A stretch of DNA of 64,000 nucleotides, from positions 122,900-186,899 of the forward strand of contig SIJG01000182.1 of the NCBI GenBank assembly GCA_023374025.1, written 5' to 3'. The notes under the pieces are model-generated. The model was given only the letters and a program-made list of their open reading frames with translations. It did no database searches and was not told where the DNA came from. Each line of letters opens with the position of its first letter. The first letter of the stretch is position 1. Source of the stretch: Heterodera schachtii (Eukaryota; Nematoda; Chromadorea; Rhabditida; Heteroderidae). Shown one piece after another: positions 54,250-64,000 of this stretch. A program made the translations under genes and the position numbers.

Positions 54250-54817
54250 CAGAATTGATTAAAATATTTTGTTTAATTTTACCTAGAGTCAAATGAAATG
54301 AAAACGCAAAATTGTTTAAATTTTAAATTAATTCGAACTATTTTATAAAAATGGTCTTTATGTTTAGAAAAATGAATATCGCCAAATAGATGAAAATACT
54401 TCTTTTCTCATAAAAATATAATACATTACTTTAGCAAAAAACATCCGTAAAATGGCCCTTTTAAGGCAAGGTAATTTGAATTTTTTTATTTTGATAATTT
54501 AAATAACAATAAAAAATGCTTTATTCTTTCTCTCTATTTTAGCTTGTAAATTAATTTTTAGGTGCGACAATCGAAAAGTTATATATTTATCAATTAATTT
54601 ATTGTTGCTAATACAAAATACAACATCTAATTTGCTGGACAACAATTAAAAACGAACTCTACAATCAGTTAATTCCATTCCGTCATTCATTCATTATTCA
54701 GTGTTTGTGTGAGTCGTCAATCCGGGCATGGAAATCACACTGTCCGTGCCAGGCACATTATGTTGGGAGTGACTTCCTTGAATTAAAGAGCATAAATATT
54801 AATGTGACAAATACTCT
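54250..54817. other. No gene seen
   Basis: AT-rich 3' flank of the central gene; nothing recognised. Confidence 0.4.
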
Positions 54818-55442
54818 CTAATTGGTTTTACCCTTGGGCCCGTTAACGGACACTATCGCAATGCCAATTCCAAACTCGGCACATTTCGAGTCAATTTCAC
54901 TGATTTTCTGACCAAACTGGGCACTCATTGCCTGCCATTCGCTGTTGTTGCTGGCATGGGAAGAAGCGGAGGCGGCAATGGCGAACATGGCACGGACGAA
55001 GCCGAGGCTATGGGCACACTCATCTAAAAAAGAGGAAAAAACATAAAATATCAAATAAAAATAATTAATTGGCTATGGATTTGATCCATTTCTCCATCAA
55101 TAGCAGCAGAATGAGTGGCAAGAGATGCTTCGATGTCGGCCAAAAGAATTGCATCGCCGCCATTCGGACAACCGATCAGTTGGCCTTTCAATTCGCCCAT
55201 AACATTTTGCGCATCCGAACAAAGCGATGACTTGGAAAAGGAATGGGCGAAAGTGCCAACGTAATTGGCCATCAGCGAAACGACTTTTTGGCTGCCGGGG
55301 CAGCACGGATCTATCGAAAAGCAATTAATTAATAATTATGAGGAATAAAAAAAAATTAATTACGCGGTGCCGAAACGCAACATTTGCACAGCAAACAGAA
55401 AATGGCGACGATCGCGAGCAGAGAGATGGACGGAGAAGACAT
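54818..55442 (-). CDS. Secreted six-cysteine protein at the palindrome centre
   Basis: Minus strand, three exons. Exon 1 (55442-55364): MSSPSISLLAIVAIFCLLCK then CCVSA, a signal peptide, ending GCACCGC|GTAATT. Exon 2 (55310-55075, after CGATAG): HPCCPGSQKVVSLMANYVGT, then AHSFSKSSLCSDAQNVMGEL, IGCPNGGDAILLADIEASLA, IDGEMDQIH. The usual GT is absent at its end; a GC donor (A|GCCAAT) joins in frame. Exon 3 (55023-54818, after TTTTTTAG): ECAHSLGFVRAMFAIAASAS, then SEWQAMSAQFGQKISEIDSK and CAEFGIGIAIV, stop. The mature protein is about 165 residues with six cysteines, mostly helical, with no known domain. A secreted, Cys-containing, lineage-specific protein in a suspected plant parasite could be an effector, but that is inference. 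Relatives: a fragment at 37955-38041 and an inverted copy of the 3' exon at 55801-55907. Codon use is well above background. Confidence 0.7.
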
Positions 55443-55718
55443 TTTGAAAGATCTTTGGATGTTTTTATGGAATTAATTAGGCTGGTTGCTTGCTTGGACT
55501 GCCTTTTTTCATTATTTAAATATGTTTTTATCGGAAAGTGCCGACATTCTTACTAAGTTGGCACTGTCTGGCGGTGGCTTTTAAAGGAAATTGTTGGAAC
55601 ATTTAATCAGCGTATTTCCTTTGGATTTTAAATATTTTTAAAATAATTGGAGGCGGAAAACTGTTGAATTTTTTGCAATAGATTTAATTTAAAAAATTTC
55701 AAAAATATTTGACTACAA

Positions 55719-55907
55719 ATGCCAACAACGAATTTGCCATTCTATTTGGAAGGCTTTTTTACGACAAAAACATATTTAAATAATAAAATAAGCCATTCCA
55801 AGCAACCAATCAGTCAGAAAATCAGTGAAATTGACTCGAAATGTGCCGAGTTTGGAATTGGCATTGCGATTGTGCCTATTAACGGGCCCAAGGGTAAAAC
55901 CAATTAG
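55719..55907 (+). pseudogene. Inverted copy of the 3' exon of the central secreted-protein gene
   Basis: The plus strand ends QKISEIDSKCAEFGIGIAIV then PINGPKGKTN and stop, matching the tail of the minus-strand gene 54818-54920 with few differences, followed by the same ATTAGAGAGTATTT. Sequence upstream of the matching part does not continue exon 3. It marks the inner edge of the inverted duplication. Confidence 0.8.
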
Positions 55908-55917
55908 AGAGTATTTA

Positions 55918-58900
55918 TATGCACATCTTTTGTGCACAAAAAAGCAAAAAAGGCATTCAAACCTATGGATTAGCCAATATCAAAATTGACGGTGTAAACA
56001 TTTTAATTATGAAATTCTCAGAAAACCATAATTTTTTTTATAAATTCTTCTAAAAATAAATAAGAGAAATTGAAAAAAAAATTTAAAAGAAAAATTACAA
56101 AAAAAAAGAAAAAAGAGAAATGAATTGAATAATTGTCAAATAGGAAAATAAGAAATACAACTTTTTTTAAAACTGACGAAATTTTTTGAAATTTGCAGGC
56201 TAATAAGAATCATAAGAGCTATCGAATGATACCAAAAATAACTAATTTGGTTGATAATGAGAAAAGTTATTACTAACGGCGCCATAACTGCCTGCGCCGA
56301 AGTGTGCGGTCCCCATTAGGGGCGTGTTTTTCCCATCCCAAAACTTCGGGTAATTTAGCGGAAGCACGAAGTTTGAACTTAAGTTTTCGAAGCCTAAGTT
56401 TCGCCTGCTCTGATCGGCACCGCATGCTACAAACTGTAATTTTAGGGAATAAATCTATTTTTCGAAACTCTGTTTCTTTATAAGTTTCTATGTTTCTTTC
56501 AACCTCGTTTTTTTAAGAATTTTTATTTTTTTAAATTGAAGTGAAAATATATTTCAGTGTGTTCAGGGTCGCTGATCAGTGATTACGAATATTACATTCG
56601 TTCTTACCGATACAAAAAAGAAAAAACCAGAAAATATTTTTCCAAATTTCAAATTAGAAAATTGAAAATACAGTTTGAAAAATGTGTTAACAAGAAAAAA
56701 ATCCGGAAAAAATTGGACCAATATTTGAAATTTTGTCAATTCGGTCTCGTTTTCGCATTTCGATCGAAAAAAGGAATTGGGGTAATAAAAACGAATCGGG
56801 CAAAATGAATTGGGGCAAAAACGAGTTAACCAAAACGAGTTGGGTGTCGTCCGTTTTTTTCAACTGATCAGTTTTTATTTAAAAAAGATATTTTAATTTA
56901 AAAATTCACGTTTATATAGGTTTAAAACAATAAATATTTTATTTCACTTTGGTAATTTATTTTTTTTTAAATTTTAAAACCACGTCCAGCGCGGTGTCCT
57001 CTCAAAGGACCACCAGACAGAGGACACACAAACAAAGGACCTATCGAAAAAATTTTTTTTACAAAATATGCACATCGTTTGTGCACAAAAAATAATGCGA
57101 AAAGCAAAAAAGGCATTCAAACCTATGGATTAGCCAATATCAAAATTGACGGTGTAAACATTTTAATTATGAAATTCTCAGAAAACCATAATTTTTTATA
57201 AACTCTTTAAAAAATAAATAAAAGAGAAATTGAAAAAAAAATTAAAAGAAAATTACAAAAAAGAGAAATGAATTGAATAATTGTCATAATAGGAAAATAA
57301 AAATACAAAAAAAAGTGAGAAATTTTATAAAAATGGCGAATAAATGTAATGCCAAATTTGTAGTCTCCTTTCTTCAATATTTGTCGCATTTTCCATTTGC
57401 TTTTTCCAATTTCTTCTTTCTTTCTTGGCGTTTTCTTTTGCATTTTACACATTTTTCCTTTTTGTCAAATTCTTCCAGAAGACTATCAAGGTTCTTTGGT
57501 CGGTTCAAAATTTGTTTTTACTTTTGTCTATATTTCCCCTCTTTAATTTCAAATTTTAGTTAGGGCGGGGATCGGGGTCACTTCGCGCAGACAGTTTCGG
57601 CGCGTCATACTTTGAAAAGTTATCTTTTTTTGTTGTCAGTTAAAATTAGCCAATCTGGCATCATTTGAAAACTTATACATATATTTCTCAACATTTACAT
57701 GTCATGTCAAATAGAAATGAATCATTCAAATTATAAAAAGTTATGGCACGCCACGCCTAAAAAGCCAAGATAAAGTCAATTTCTGAGCTTGTTGAGGCCA
57801 TACTTTTTTTAAAACTGATGAAATTTTTTGAAATTTGCAGACTATTAAAGAATAAGAAGAGCAATCGATTGATACCAAAAATAATTAATTTGGTTGATAA
57901 TGAGAAAAGTTATTACTAACGGCGCCCTAACTGCCTGCGCCGAAATGTGATGTCACCATTAGGGGCGTATTTTTCCCATTCCAAAACTTCGGGTAATTTA
58001 CCGGAAGCACGTAGTTCGAAGTCCAAAAACCTCAAGTTTCCGAAGCCTAAGTCTCGCCCAGCCCTGATCGGCACCGCGTGCTACAAACCTGTAATTTACC
58101 ACGTCCAGCGCGGTGTCCTCTCAAAGGACCACCAGACAGAGGACACACAAACAAAGGACCTATCGAAAAAGACACACAAACAAAGGACACACAAAAATAA
58201 TTTAAATTAAAAGAAAATTAAAAAATAAGTTGAGAGAGAATGTCTGTGATAAATTATTTTCCCCTAATTCCAACAGCACCTTTCCAGACTGGCCTTTATT
58301 TCTCTCTTTTCATCCTTCTCTTCTTTTTTTGCCCTATCTCGATTCTTATATATTATCACCTAATTATCATCTAATAACAATCTTCACCATCAAATCTCCT
58401 CTCTTCAACTCGTAATCGCTTCCACGTTTCCCTCCTCCCTCTTAATCATCCCCATATACCCTTTTTTAATATTCCCACTCGCGCTGCTGCTGTCCCCCAC
58501 CCGAATATGGGTGGGGAGGGGAGAGGGGAAGGGCGTCCTTTCCTTCCCCTCCCATCATCACCCCTCCCCTCCCGTGTCTGTGCTCTCCCATCCCCCGATT
58601 CATCATTCTTTGGTTGTTTCAGCAGCAGAAGAGCGGAGAAGTGCTGCTCGGTGCCGACCCATGCGAGAAGGGAAGGGGACACAGCTGTGGTCGGTATGGG
58701 GGAGGGAATACAACACGCAAAGAGTAAGGGCACTGTAGCAAATCGGTGGCGACCTATTCACTAACGAAAGGACCGCACAGAGCCGAGGCGTGCACTAGGA
58801 GAGGAAAGTCCCCCCCCCCCCCCCCGCCCATCATAAATAAGCACTTATACACACATTCATTCAACTCATTTATTTATTTGCTGATTCTTTCTCTTTGGAA

Positions 58901-60560
58901 ACTACTTGGATGTATGTATTTTAGTCAACCCCCCCCCCAGAAAAAATGGCAAAATAATATACCAATCGGTTCGCCTTGACGAGCTATGCACGAAAAAATA
59001 GGTCTCCAGTTGCGGAAATGTCAAAAACCGGTTTTTAAACGGTCTAAAACTCGAAAAATTGAGTGAAAAGGGGGGCTCCTGACCCTTTAACTGTGGCGCT
59101 CGTCAGACTACTTCCTCCGCCCTCCGTCTCGCCCGGAAGGGGACACAGCTGTGGTCGGTATGGGGGAGGGCATACAACACGAAAAGAGTAGGGGCACTGT
59201 AGCAAATCGGTGGCGACCTATTCACTAACGAAAGCTCCGCACAGAGCCGAGTCCCCCCCCCTTTGATTTAGCCCCTCCCCTCTTCTCATTGTTTCGGCTG
59301 GGCTCTTTCTCGCTTTGCTCCATTATTTCTTCCCCTAAATATTTTAGGAGTCCCACTGGCTGCGCCCAGGCGAAGAAAGTCCCCCCCTCATAAATAAGCA
59401 CTTATACACACATTCATTCAATTCATTCATTTATTTGCTGATTGTTTCCCTTCCCCTCATTTCTGATCAATCTATAATCTTATTTTAATTACAGTATTTA
59501 CCAATTAATCTTTTTTCTTTCTGTTTCTTCTATCAAAGCCTAATCGTGCCGAAAAAATATTTTTCTTCCCATTTTTTGTGCTGTAAACATCAATCGTTTA
59601 GCCCTTTATTTACGGTATTTACCAATTAATTTTTTTTATTTTTTGTTTCTTCTATCAAAGTCTTCCTTTTCCCCAGTTACAAAAATCGGACAGTGTGAGA
59701 AAAAATTATAAAAATTTAAAATTTGAGGGTTTACAGCTTTTTTGAAATTCGGGCTTAAAGGATACCGCCCAAAAAAATTGAAAAACCCTTTATATCAAAA
59801 GAAAACAAGAAAACAGAGTTTAAAAGCCCTTCAAATGAGAAAAGCGAAGAATTTCAACGCCATGAAAAAGTTACTACGAAAAATGTAATGAATTGAAAGA
59901 CAAAAAATTATGGAAATCATTCTTTTGGGACCAGCAGAAATTGCGGAAAGCGGGAAAACCGAGTTTTGCTAAAACGGGAATTAAAACAGAAATTCGGAGG
60001 CTTCTAAATTTTTCAGTAATTTCTTCGGTTCTCTTCGGCGACACTGTCCGATTTCTTTACCATCTCTCCCCCCCCCCCTTTCTGTTCCCAAAAATGTGTA
60101 AGCCATCTTTAACTAATTATTCATTGTTCAGATGCATTATTAGACAAAAAAGAGAAGATTTGTTATCACGCAAGTCGCTTTATGTAGTATCAAATGTCGT
60201 ATTTTTTGCCTTCTTTGATCATTTTTAATAATTTTGGTGAGGAAATAAGCCAATCGTACATTTAAATATAATCGGCTCAAAAAATCAGATTTAAAGAATT
60301 TTTTTGCGGCGCATTTTTTCAAAGACTTTTTGAAGAACAAGCGGGGCGAAAGGCTAGCGGTGTCAATAGGCGCCGCCGGGAAAATTTTTGAAAGTTTGAG
60401 TATATTTTGTTATCAGATTTCGTCCAAAAATTGTCCAAATTTGTGATTTTGAGCCAATTTTTAAGAAAACAAAGGATTTTTAGGGTCCGGTGGTGCTGTA
60501 GGCATCGCCGTGGAAATTTTTTGGAAATCTGAGTGATATATTACGCCATAAAATAATCAA
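55918..60560. repeat. Right arm of a large inverted duplication (with internal duplications)
   Basis: Reverse complement of 50262-53430, longer because segments were duplicated again. The CACAAAAAAGCAAAAAAGGC to AAAACCATAATTTTTT block occurs at 55930-56040 and 57075-57195. The GGTGTCCTCTCAAAGGACCA block occurs at 56995 and 58110. The GGGACACAGCTGTGGTCGGT block occurs at 58675 and 59140. No intact gene was found. Frames such as 57273-57563, 58507-58764 and 59893-60228 are conserved poorly or in several phases and are not convincing. Confidence 0.8.
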
Positions 60561-60627
60561 TTTTTGAAGATTTTTAAGAAATCAGAACAAAATTGGGTAA
60601 CCCTGGATAATTTACGTGGTGAGTCGA

Positions 60628-60745
60628 AGTGACAAAAGTGCGAATGTTTGCGAAGTGACAAAAGTGCGAATGTGGGGAAGTGACAAAAGTGCGAACGAAG
60701 TGATAAAAGTGCGAATGTGGGCGAAGTGACAAAAGTGCGAATGAG
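60628..60745 (+). repeat. Left terminal minisatellite, about 5 units
   Basis: GAAGTGACAAAAGTGCGAAT plus GTGGGC-like tails of variable length (20-26 bp periods). Only one partial unit is seen at the right end (ACTCATTCGCAC), so again the arrays are asymmetric, here longer on the left. Confidence 0.85.
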
Positions 60746-61139
60746 GGATGATCGGAAGGGGCGGGTCATTTCAGTACCGAATATTAATTAATTATTAATA
60801 TAATTATTTTAATATATTAATTTGATTAGTTTTATAAATTCGATTTATTATTTAATTTTCCTCTATAAATCACATTTTAAGAGAAATAATATTCATAATC
60901 ATATTTTATAAATTTCGGTCGCTTGCACTTTTATTTCATTCACAATTATATTATATTTTGTCTAGATTAATACTTCAAAATAAGCTTTCTTCCTTTTCTT
61001 TTCAGCTAGTAATTTATTTCTCTAATATTCAACCATCATTTTTGTCTCTGATTAATTTTATTTTCAAATTTTTATGGGTTAAATAGACAGTTTTCTAAAT
61101 TTAACCAATTAAATCTTGTTTAATCCACCATCGATTTGT

Positions 61140-61645
61140 GAAATGTATAATTTCGCAGAGGAATGGGATTCTCTATGGGAACAGCCAGAAAAGTAATATG
61201 CAAATCAATTCGAGTTTCAAACCAGTAATCTTGTTGGCGGGCGTAAGTCTTAATTTGTTTATAAAGGCGGATTTATAGCTATTTTAGAAATGTTTTTTTC
61301 ACACAAAGAAGATGCAATCAAACATGCATCAACAAAAAACTCCCGGCTAAAAAGGCTTCTGAGCTTGAAAAATGGATGAGTGCCTTTGACTTGTTTGTCG
61401 CTGCAAAATTATATCGGATAAATATTGTAATGTGTAGACAAGATAGAGAGGAATACTTTTGACAGATTTTTACTCCCAATATGGATAATTCCGTAAAAGA
61501 CTAACATTAATTTTTATAAAATTAGAAAAATTGTTTTCTATTGTATATTAAGATGGTCGCTTATCAAGACCGTGAAACGCCAACCATTTTTATTTTAAAC
61601 TCTACAAATCACTTTGAAGTGATACTGGAACCAACTCGACTTTGA
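61140..61645 (+). pseudogene. OTU-protease region remnant of the MULE family
   Basis: Plus-strand pieces align with the C-terminal part of the 25-kb element's protein. EEWDSLWEQPEK, stop, YANQFEFQTSN corresponds to QKWDYIYEASSNKFADKFEF. MFFSHKEDAIKHAS corresponds to MFFSEKAAVIDHIS. After a frameshift ASELEKWMSAFDLFVAAKLY corresponds to ASEVNKWMNEFDAFAFSKLF, and IFTPNMDNS corresponds to IFTPTMNKS. ETPTIFILNSTNHFEVILEP corresponds to the catalytic-His segment. The Asp/Cys box is deleted. At least one stop and two shifts make it a clear pseudogene. Confidence 0.8.
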
Positions 61646-62460
61646 ATGCTAATTACAAAATCTTATAACGATCACACAATCATTTTTTCTTTCTGTAATG
61701 CGCGTTTGAATAGCCCATCCAAATCTCCGTTGCTTCGCACCAATCGCTTGATATTTCCGTTTGCATATAAAAGTGTTTTAACGTTAACATTTTTATTATT
61801 AGTGTTATTATTAGTAGAAATAGTGGTATAATTTATATTTAAAGTTTTTTGTGCTTACCTATTTATTATTTATTTAAAAAATTTTCAAACCAAGGAAACA
61901 AAATTGCGTTAAGCCGGAACGCCCTGAAATGCGTTCAATTTTCTGAAAAATAGTTTCCAACAGCCAGTCATCTTTACGAATAAACAAATCCACTGGTGGC
62001 AAAGATAAACAAATTGAAACAATAAAGGTTCAAATGTTCTTTTTATTAAAATAATTTTTGAACGTAAACGTTTACTTGATTTGTTCAATTCCGGTGTGTT
62101 TTTGTTGTCGTTTCGATTTTTTCGAGATGTTCCATCAAAAGCATTGTCCCGCCTGCTCCTCCACCAAGGCCCGCTGATCCTGATGTCAGAATTTTTAATT
62201 TGCCGTGGGATGCCGCACGGCCGATTGTTGATAATGCAGTTTTTTATGATGCTGCAGTTCGAACCGATGCAACACTTGCTGATCTTGTTAGTGTTCTTGG
62301 TAGAACCCAACGAAATAGACGCAATAACACTTGCACTCATTGATAATGACCAAATACACATGGAATTATCAATAGAATGATTAAAATAAAAATTTTATTT
62401 CTTAATAATTAAAAAATAGGTATTACATAAAAAACATAATTTTATAAAGGCACAGCCAGC
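61645..62460. other. Interior of the degenerate MULE, unclear coding
   Basis: Plus-strand frame 62073-62340 reads PRPADPDVRIFNLPWDAARP then IVDNAVFYDAAVRTDATLAD, LVSVLGRTQRNRRNN and stop. Its GC-rich codons suggest it is, or was, coding, but no start, acceptor or family could be fixed. The opposite strand is also open for 150 codons. 61646-61831 is a hydrophobic, AT-rich frame of doubtful value. Confidence 0.3.
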
Positions 62461-62549
62461 ATGCCGGCTGGCAACGTTTTTGGCTGGTGTTTTAACTCAA
62501 AGAAAATGAAAGCTTTAGCCGATATGTCCATGCAACGGAACATCGGCCT

Positions 62550-62875
62550 TTTCATTGGCTTTTCCTCCGCGGCATTTTCCTCATCGGTTTGTTGTCTCTG
62601 CCTTTTTCATCGGCTTTTCCTCGCGGCATTTTCCTCGTCGGTTTTTTGTCCCTGTCTTTTTTCATTGGCTTTTCCTCCGCGGCATTTTCCTCATCGGTTT
62701 TTTGTCTCTGCCTTTTTTCATCGGTTTTTCGTCCGCGGCATTTTTCTCGTCGGGTTTTTGTCTCTGCCCTTTTTCATCGGCTTTTCCTTCGCGGCATTTT
62801 CCTCATCGTTTTTTTCTCTGCATTTTTTCATCGGCTTTTCCTTCGCGGCATTTTCCTCATCGTTTTTTTCTCCCC
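62550..62875. repeat. Tandem repeat, about 55 bp x 6
   Basis: The unit TTCATCGGCTTTTCCTCCGC then GGCATTTTCCTCATCGGTTT and TTTGTCTCTGCC repeats six times with small variations. The plus-strand frames are Phe/Ser/Arg-rich in three phases and the minus strand is Lys/Glu-rich (EENAAEEKPMKK), typical of a coding minisatellite, but no start or stop pattern favours either strand. Confidence 0.85.
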
Positions 62876-62912
62876 GCAACAAATCGGCTGATACATTTTA
62901 TGCTTTTACAGT

Positions 62913-63411
62913 ATGTATTGCAATTATATTTTGCTGCTTTTTATATTAAGTGCTGCAACTGCTCATCAACCGATCAACCTTGAATCCGACCCGTTGTGCA
63001 CGGGTCTAAGCCGAATAAATACGACATTGTTAGGTGCAATGAAAAAATGTATATGTAAATAAGCGTAAAGTCATTTAGTTAGTGCCTTTTTCCCAGTTTG
63101 ACTTGCGCACCGAGAATTCCAAATTTTGATTCGGCAACATGATTTCAACCACAGCAATTTTACAAAAATAAGGCGTTTGACAAAAAAAAATTTGGACGAG
63201 ATTTGCTATATCGGTGTTTTAGTATTTAAAATTAAATAACATTTCTGCCATAGACATGGACCGTAAACTTCAAGGAATCCGTGAGCAGGACTGCGATTTG
63301 ACTCAATTTTATTATGAATACAAGATGCGGCTCACGGAGCGATTGTTACATTGGGTTGGAATACTGTTAAACCTATTGTATTTAGAGAGCTTAAATAAAT
63401 TTATTTGTTAG
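62913..63411 (+). CDS. Small secreted protein carried inside the MULE relative (two exons)
   Basis: Exon 1 (62913-63054) starts MYCNYILLLFILSAATAHQP, a signal peptide with likely cleavage after ATA, then INLESDPLCTGLSRINTTLL and GAMKKCI. A GTAAAT donor follows. The CCATAG acceptor at 63253 joins in phase 1 to exon 2 (63254-63411): YMDRKLQGIREQDCDLTQFY then YEYKMRLTERLLHWVGILLN, LLYLESLNKFIC and TAG. It gives 99 residues, four mature-region cysteines and one NTT glycosylation site. Exon 1 alone also runs to a stop after CICK, so a shorter 49-residue form is possible. The stop lies about 15 bp before the inverted terminal repeat, so the gene is inside the element, either captured cargo or a native accessory gene like the membrane protein of the 25-kb element. 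No family recognised. Confidence 0.55.
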
Positions 63412-63590
63412 AGTAAACTATAATTATAACTATTATTTCTCTTAAAATGTGATTTATAGAGGAAAATTAAATAATAAATCGAATTTATAAAACTAATCAA
63501 ATTAATATATTAAAATAATTATATTAATAATTAATTAATATTCGGTACTGAAATGACCCGCCTCTTCTGATCATCACTCATTCGCACAGC

Positions 63591-63840
63591 ACCAGCACCT
63601 GAAAATTATCGACATTTCGAAAAGCTGGAAAATGAACACTATATTTAGACCAAATCTTTTTCAAATTCTTTAACCCTCAAAAGACGGACAATTTGCATTA
63701 ATAAGTTCAAAATAGCTGAAAATATTTTAGAAAATTCTTCAAAATGACAAAAGAACACAAAAAGCACTAAAATATATCTTTTTAACAGGTTATATCGCTC
63801 TAATTCGCCATTCGCTTTTTTCGAGTTTTCATAAAAATCG
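63591..63840. other. Right flank, no gene seen
   Basis: AT-rich flank; only short AT-biased frames. Confidence 0.4.
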
Positions 63841-63849
63841 ATCAATTAT

Positions 63850-63974
63850 TTCGTTTTTTGATTAATTCGGTCGGTCAGAAACAAACCGCAAAAGACCGAA
63901 AAACTAAAAAATTTCTCGGTCGGTTTCGGTAAAAAACCGAAACCGAAAAAAATCGAGCGGTTCGATCTCTAGTA
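63850..63974. mobile_element. hAT-like terminus with GGTTTCGGT repeats
   Basis: The GGTCGGTCAGAAACAAACCG and CGGTCGGTTTCGGTAAAAAA units end in GGTTCGATCTCTAGTATTTA. The CGATCTCTA terminus matches the CCTGG-family ends at 486-494 and 4578-4585, indicating the same superfamily with a different terminal repeat. The left end was not identified. Confidence 0.6.
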
Positions 63975-64000
63975 TTTATTAGTGCCGGGTAATGTTAAAA

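Larger units (their letters stand above)
60616..63590. mobile_element. Degenerate relative of the 25-kb MULE, with terminal repeats and cargo gene
   Basis: The left end GTGGTGAGTCGAAGTGAC resembles the reverse of the 25-kb element's right end (GTGGTGAGACGAACC). About 150 bp of near-perfect inverted repeat links 60735-60900 and 63425-63590 (GCGGGTCATTTCAGTACCGA, then AATTCGATTTATTATTTAAT, CTATAAATCACATTTTAAGA). Five units of GAAGTGACAAAAGTGCGAAT lie at 60628-60745. Inside are remnants of the OTU region (61140-61645) and a secreted-protein gene (62913-63411). Flanking target duplications were not resolved. No catalytic transposase region remains. Confidence 0.75.

Noticed and set aside
61909..62361. 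150-residue minus-strand frame in the degenerate MULE.
   Set aside because: Overlaps a plus-strand stretch with better codon use; no domain, start context or splice evidence.
62461..62983. 162-, 142- and 100-residue Phe/Ser-rich frames.
   Set aside because: Three phases open at once over a 55-bp tandem repeat.

Overview
ORGANISM. The window is AT-rich eukaryotic DNA with short introns (about 35-100 bp, GT...AG) and small exons. It is dense in DNA transposons and has few intact genes. A plant-parasitic nematode, most likely a cyst nematode (Heterodera/Globodera), fits best. The supporting signs are a C-terminal SPRY-domain fragment, several short genes encoding secreted proteins (one with two ubiquitin-like domains), and the intron size. 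This is inferred from gene content; no rRNA, tRNA or spliced-leader gene was recognised.

LAYOUT. 0-4.6 kb: decayed minus-strand fragments of a proteasome activator PSME4/PA200 homologue, cut by hAT-type MITEs. 4.6-13.5 kb: hAT relics, GC-rich GGGTCGGG repeats, one small two-exon gene (about 7.7-8.0 kb), and an 11.1-12.7 kb stretch where two hAT elements keep perfect 8-bp target duplications. 13.6-15.05 kb: a minus-strand gene with one 99-bp exon present three times. 16.6-17.8 kb: a plus-strand gene cut by a 0.8-kb element. 18.0-18.3 kb: SPRY fragment. 19.8-20.6 kb: membrane-protein exons. 21.2-23.2 kb: a signal-peptide exon and the secreted double-ubiquitin-like gene. 23.55-24.4 kb: a frameshifted kinase-like gene. 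25.0-31.9 kb: a complete Mutator-like (MULE) transposon. 33.7-41 kb: nested MITEs and one secreted acidic protein gene (37.15 kb). 42.4-45 kb: a gene hit in two exons by two foldback-type MULE derivatives. 46.3-48.1 kb: a multi-exon gene with one frameshift and other exon fragments. 50.26-60.57 kb: a large inverted duplication around a six-cysteine secreted-protein gene. 60.6-63.6 kb: a second, degenerate relative of the 25-kb transposon, carrying a secreted-protein gene.

MAIN SYSTEM. The most striking object is the 6.86-kb transposon at 25,011-31,872. It has a 9-bp target duplication and terminal inverted repeats that contain a minisatellite, with about 5 repeat copies on the left and about 80 on the right. 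It carries a transposase with a WRKY/FLYWCH-type zinc finger and MULE DDE motifs, apparently joined in frame to an OTU-type cysteine protease. A second, membrane-associated gene lies on the opposite strand. The element at 60.6-63.6 kb keeps the same plan: repeat-bearing termini and OTU remnants. Smaller derivatives (35.7, 40.0, 42.6 and 43.6 kb) share foldback termini, and the two at 42.6 and 43.6 kb have exact 9-bp duplications. Each family uses a different terminal minisatellite.

CAVEATS. Several genes need a single-base shift to stay open. This may be pseudogene decay or indel error in a long-read assembly; the sequence alone cannot decide. Family assignments come from motif recognition, without searches.
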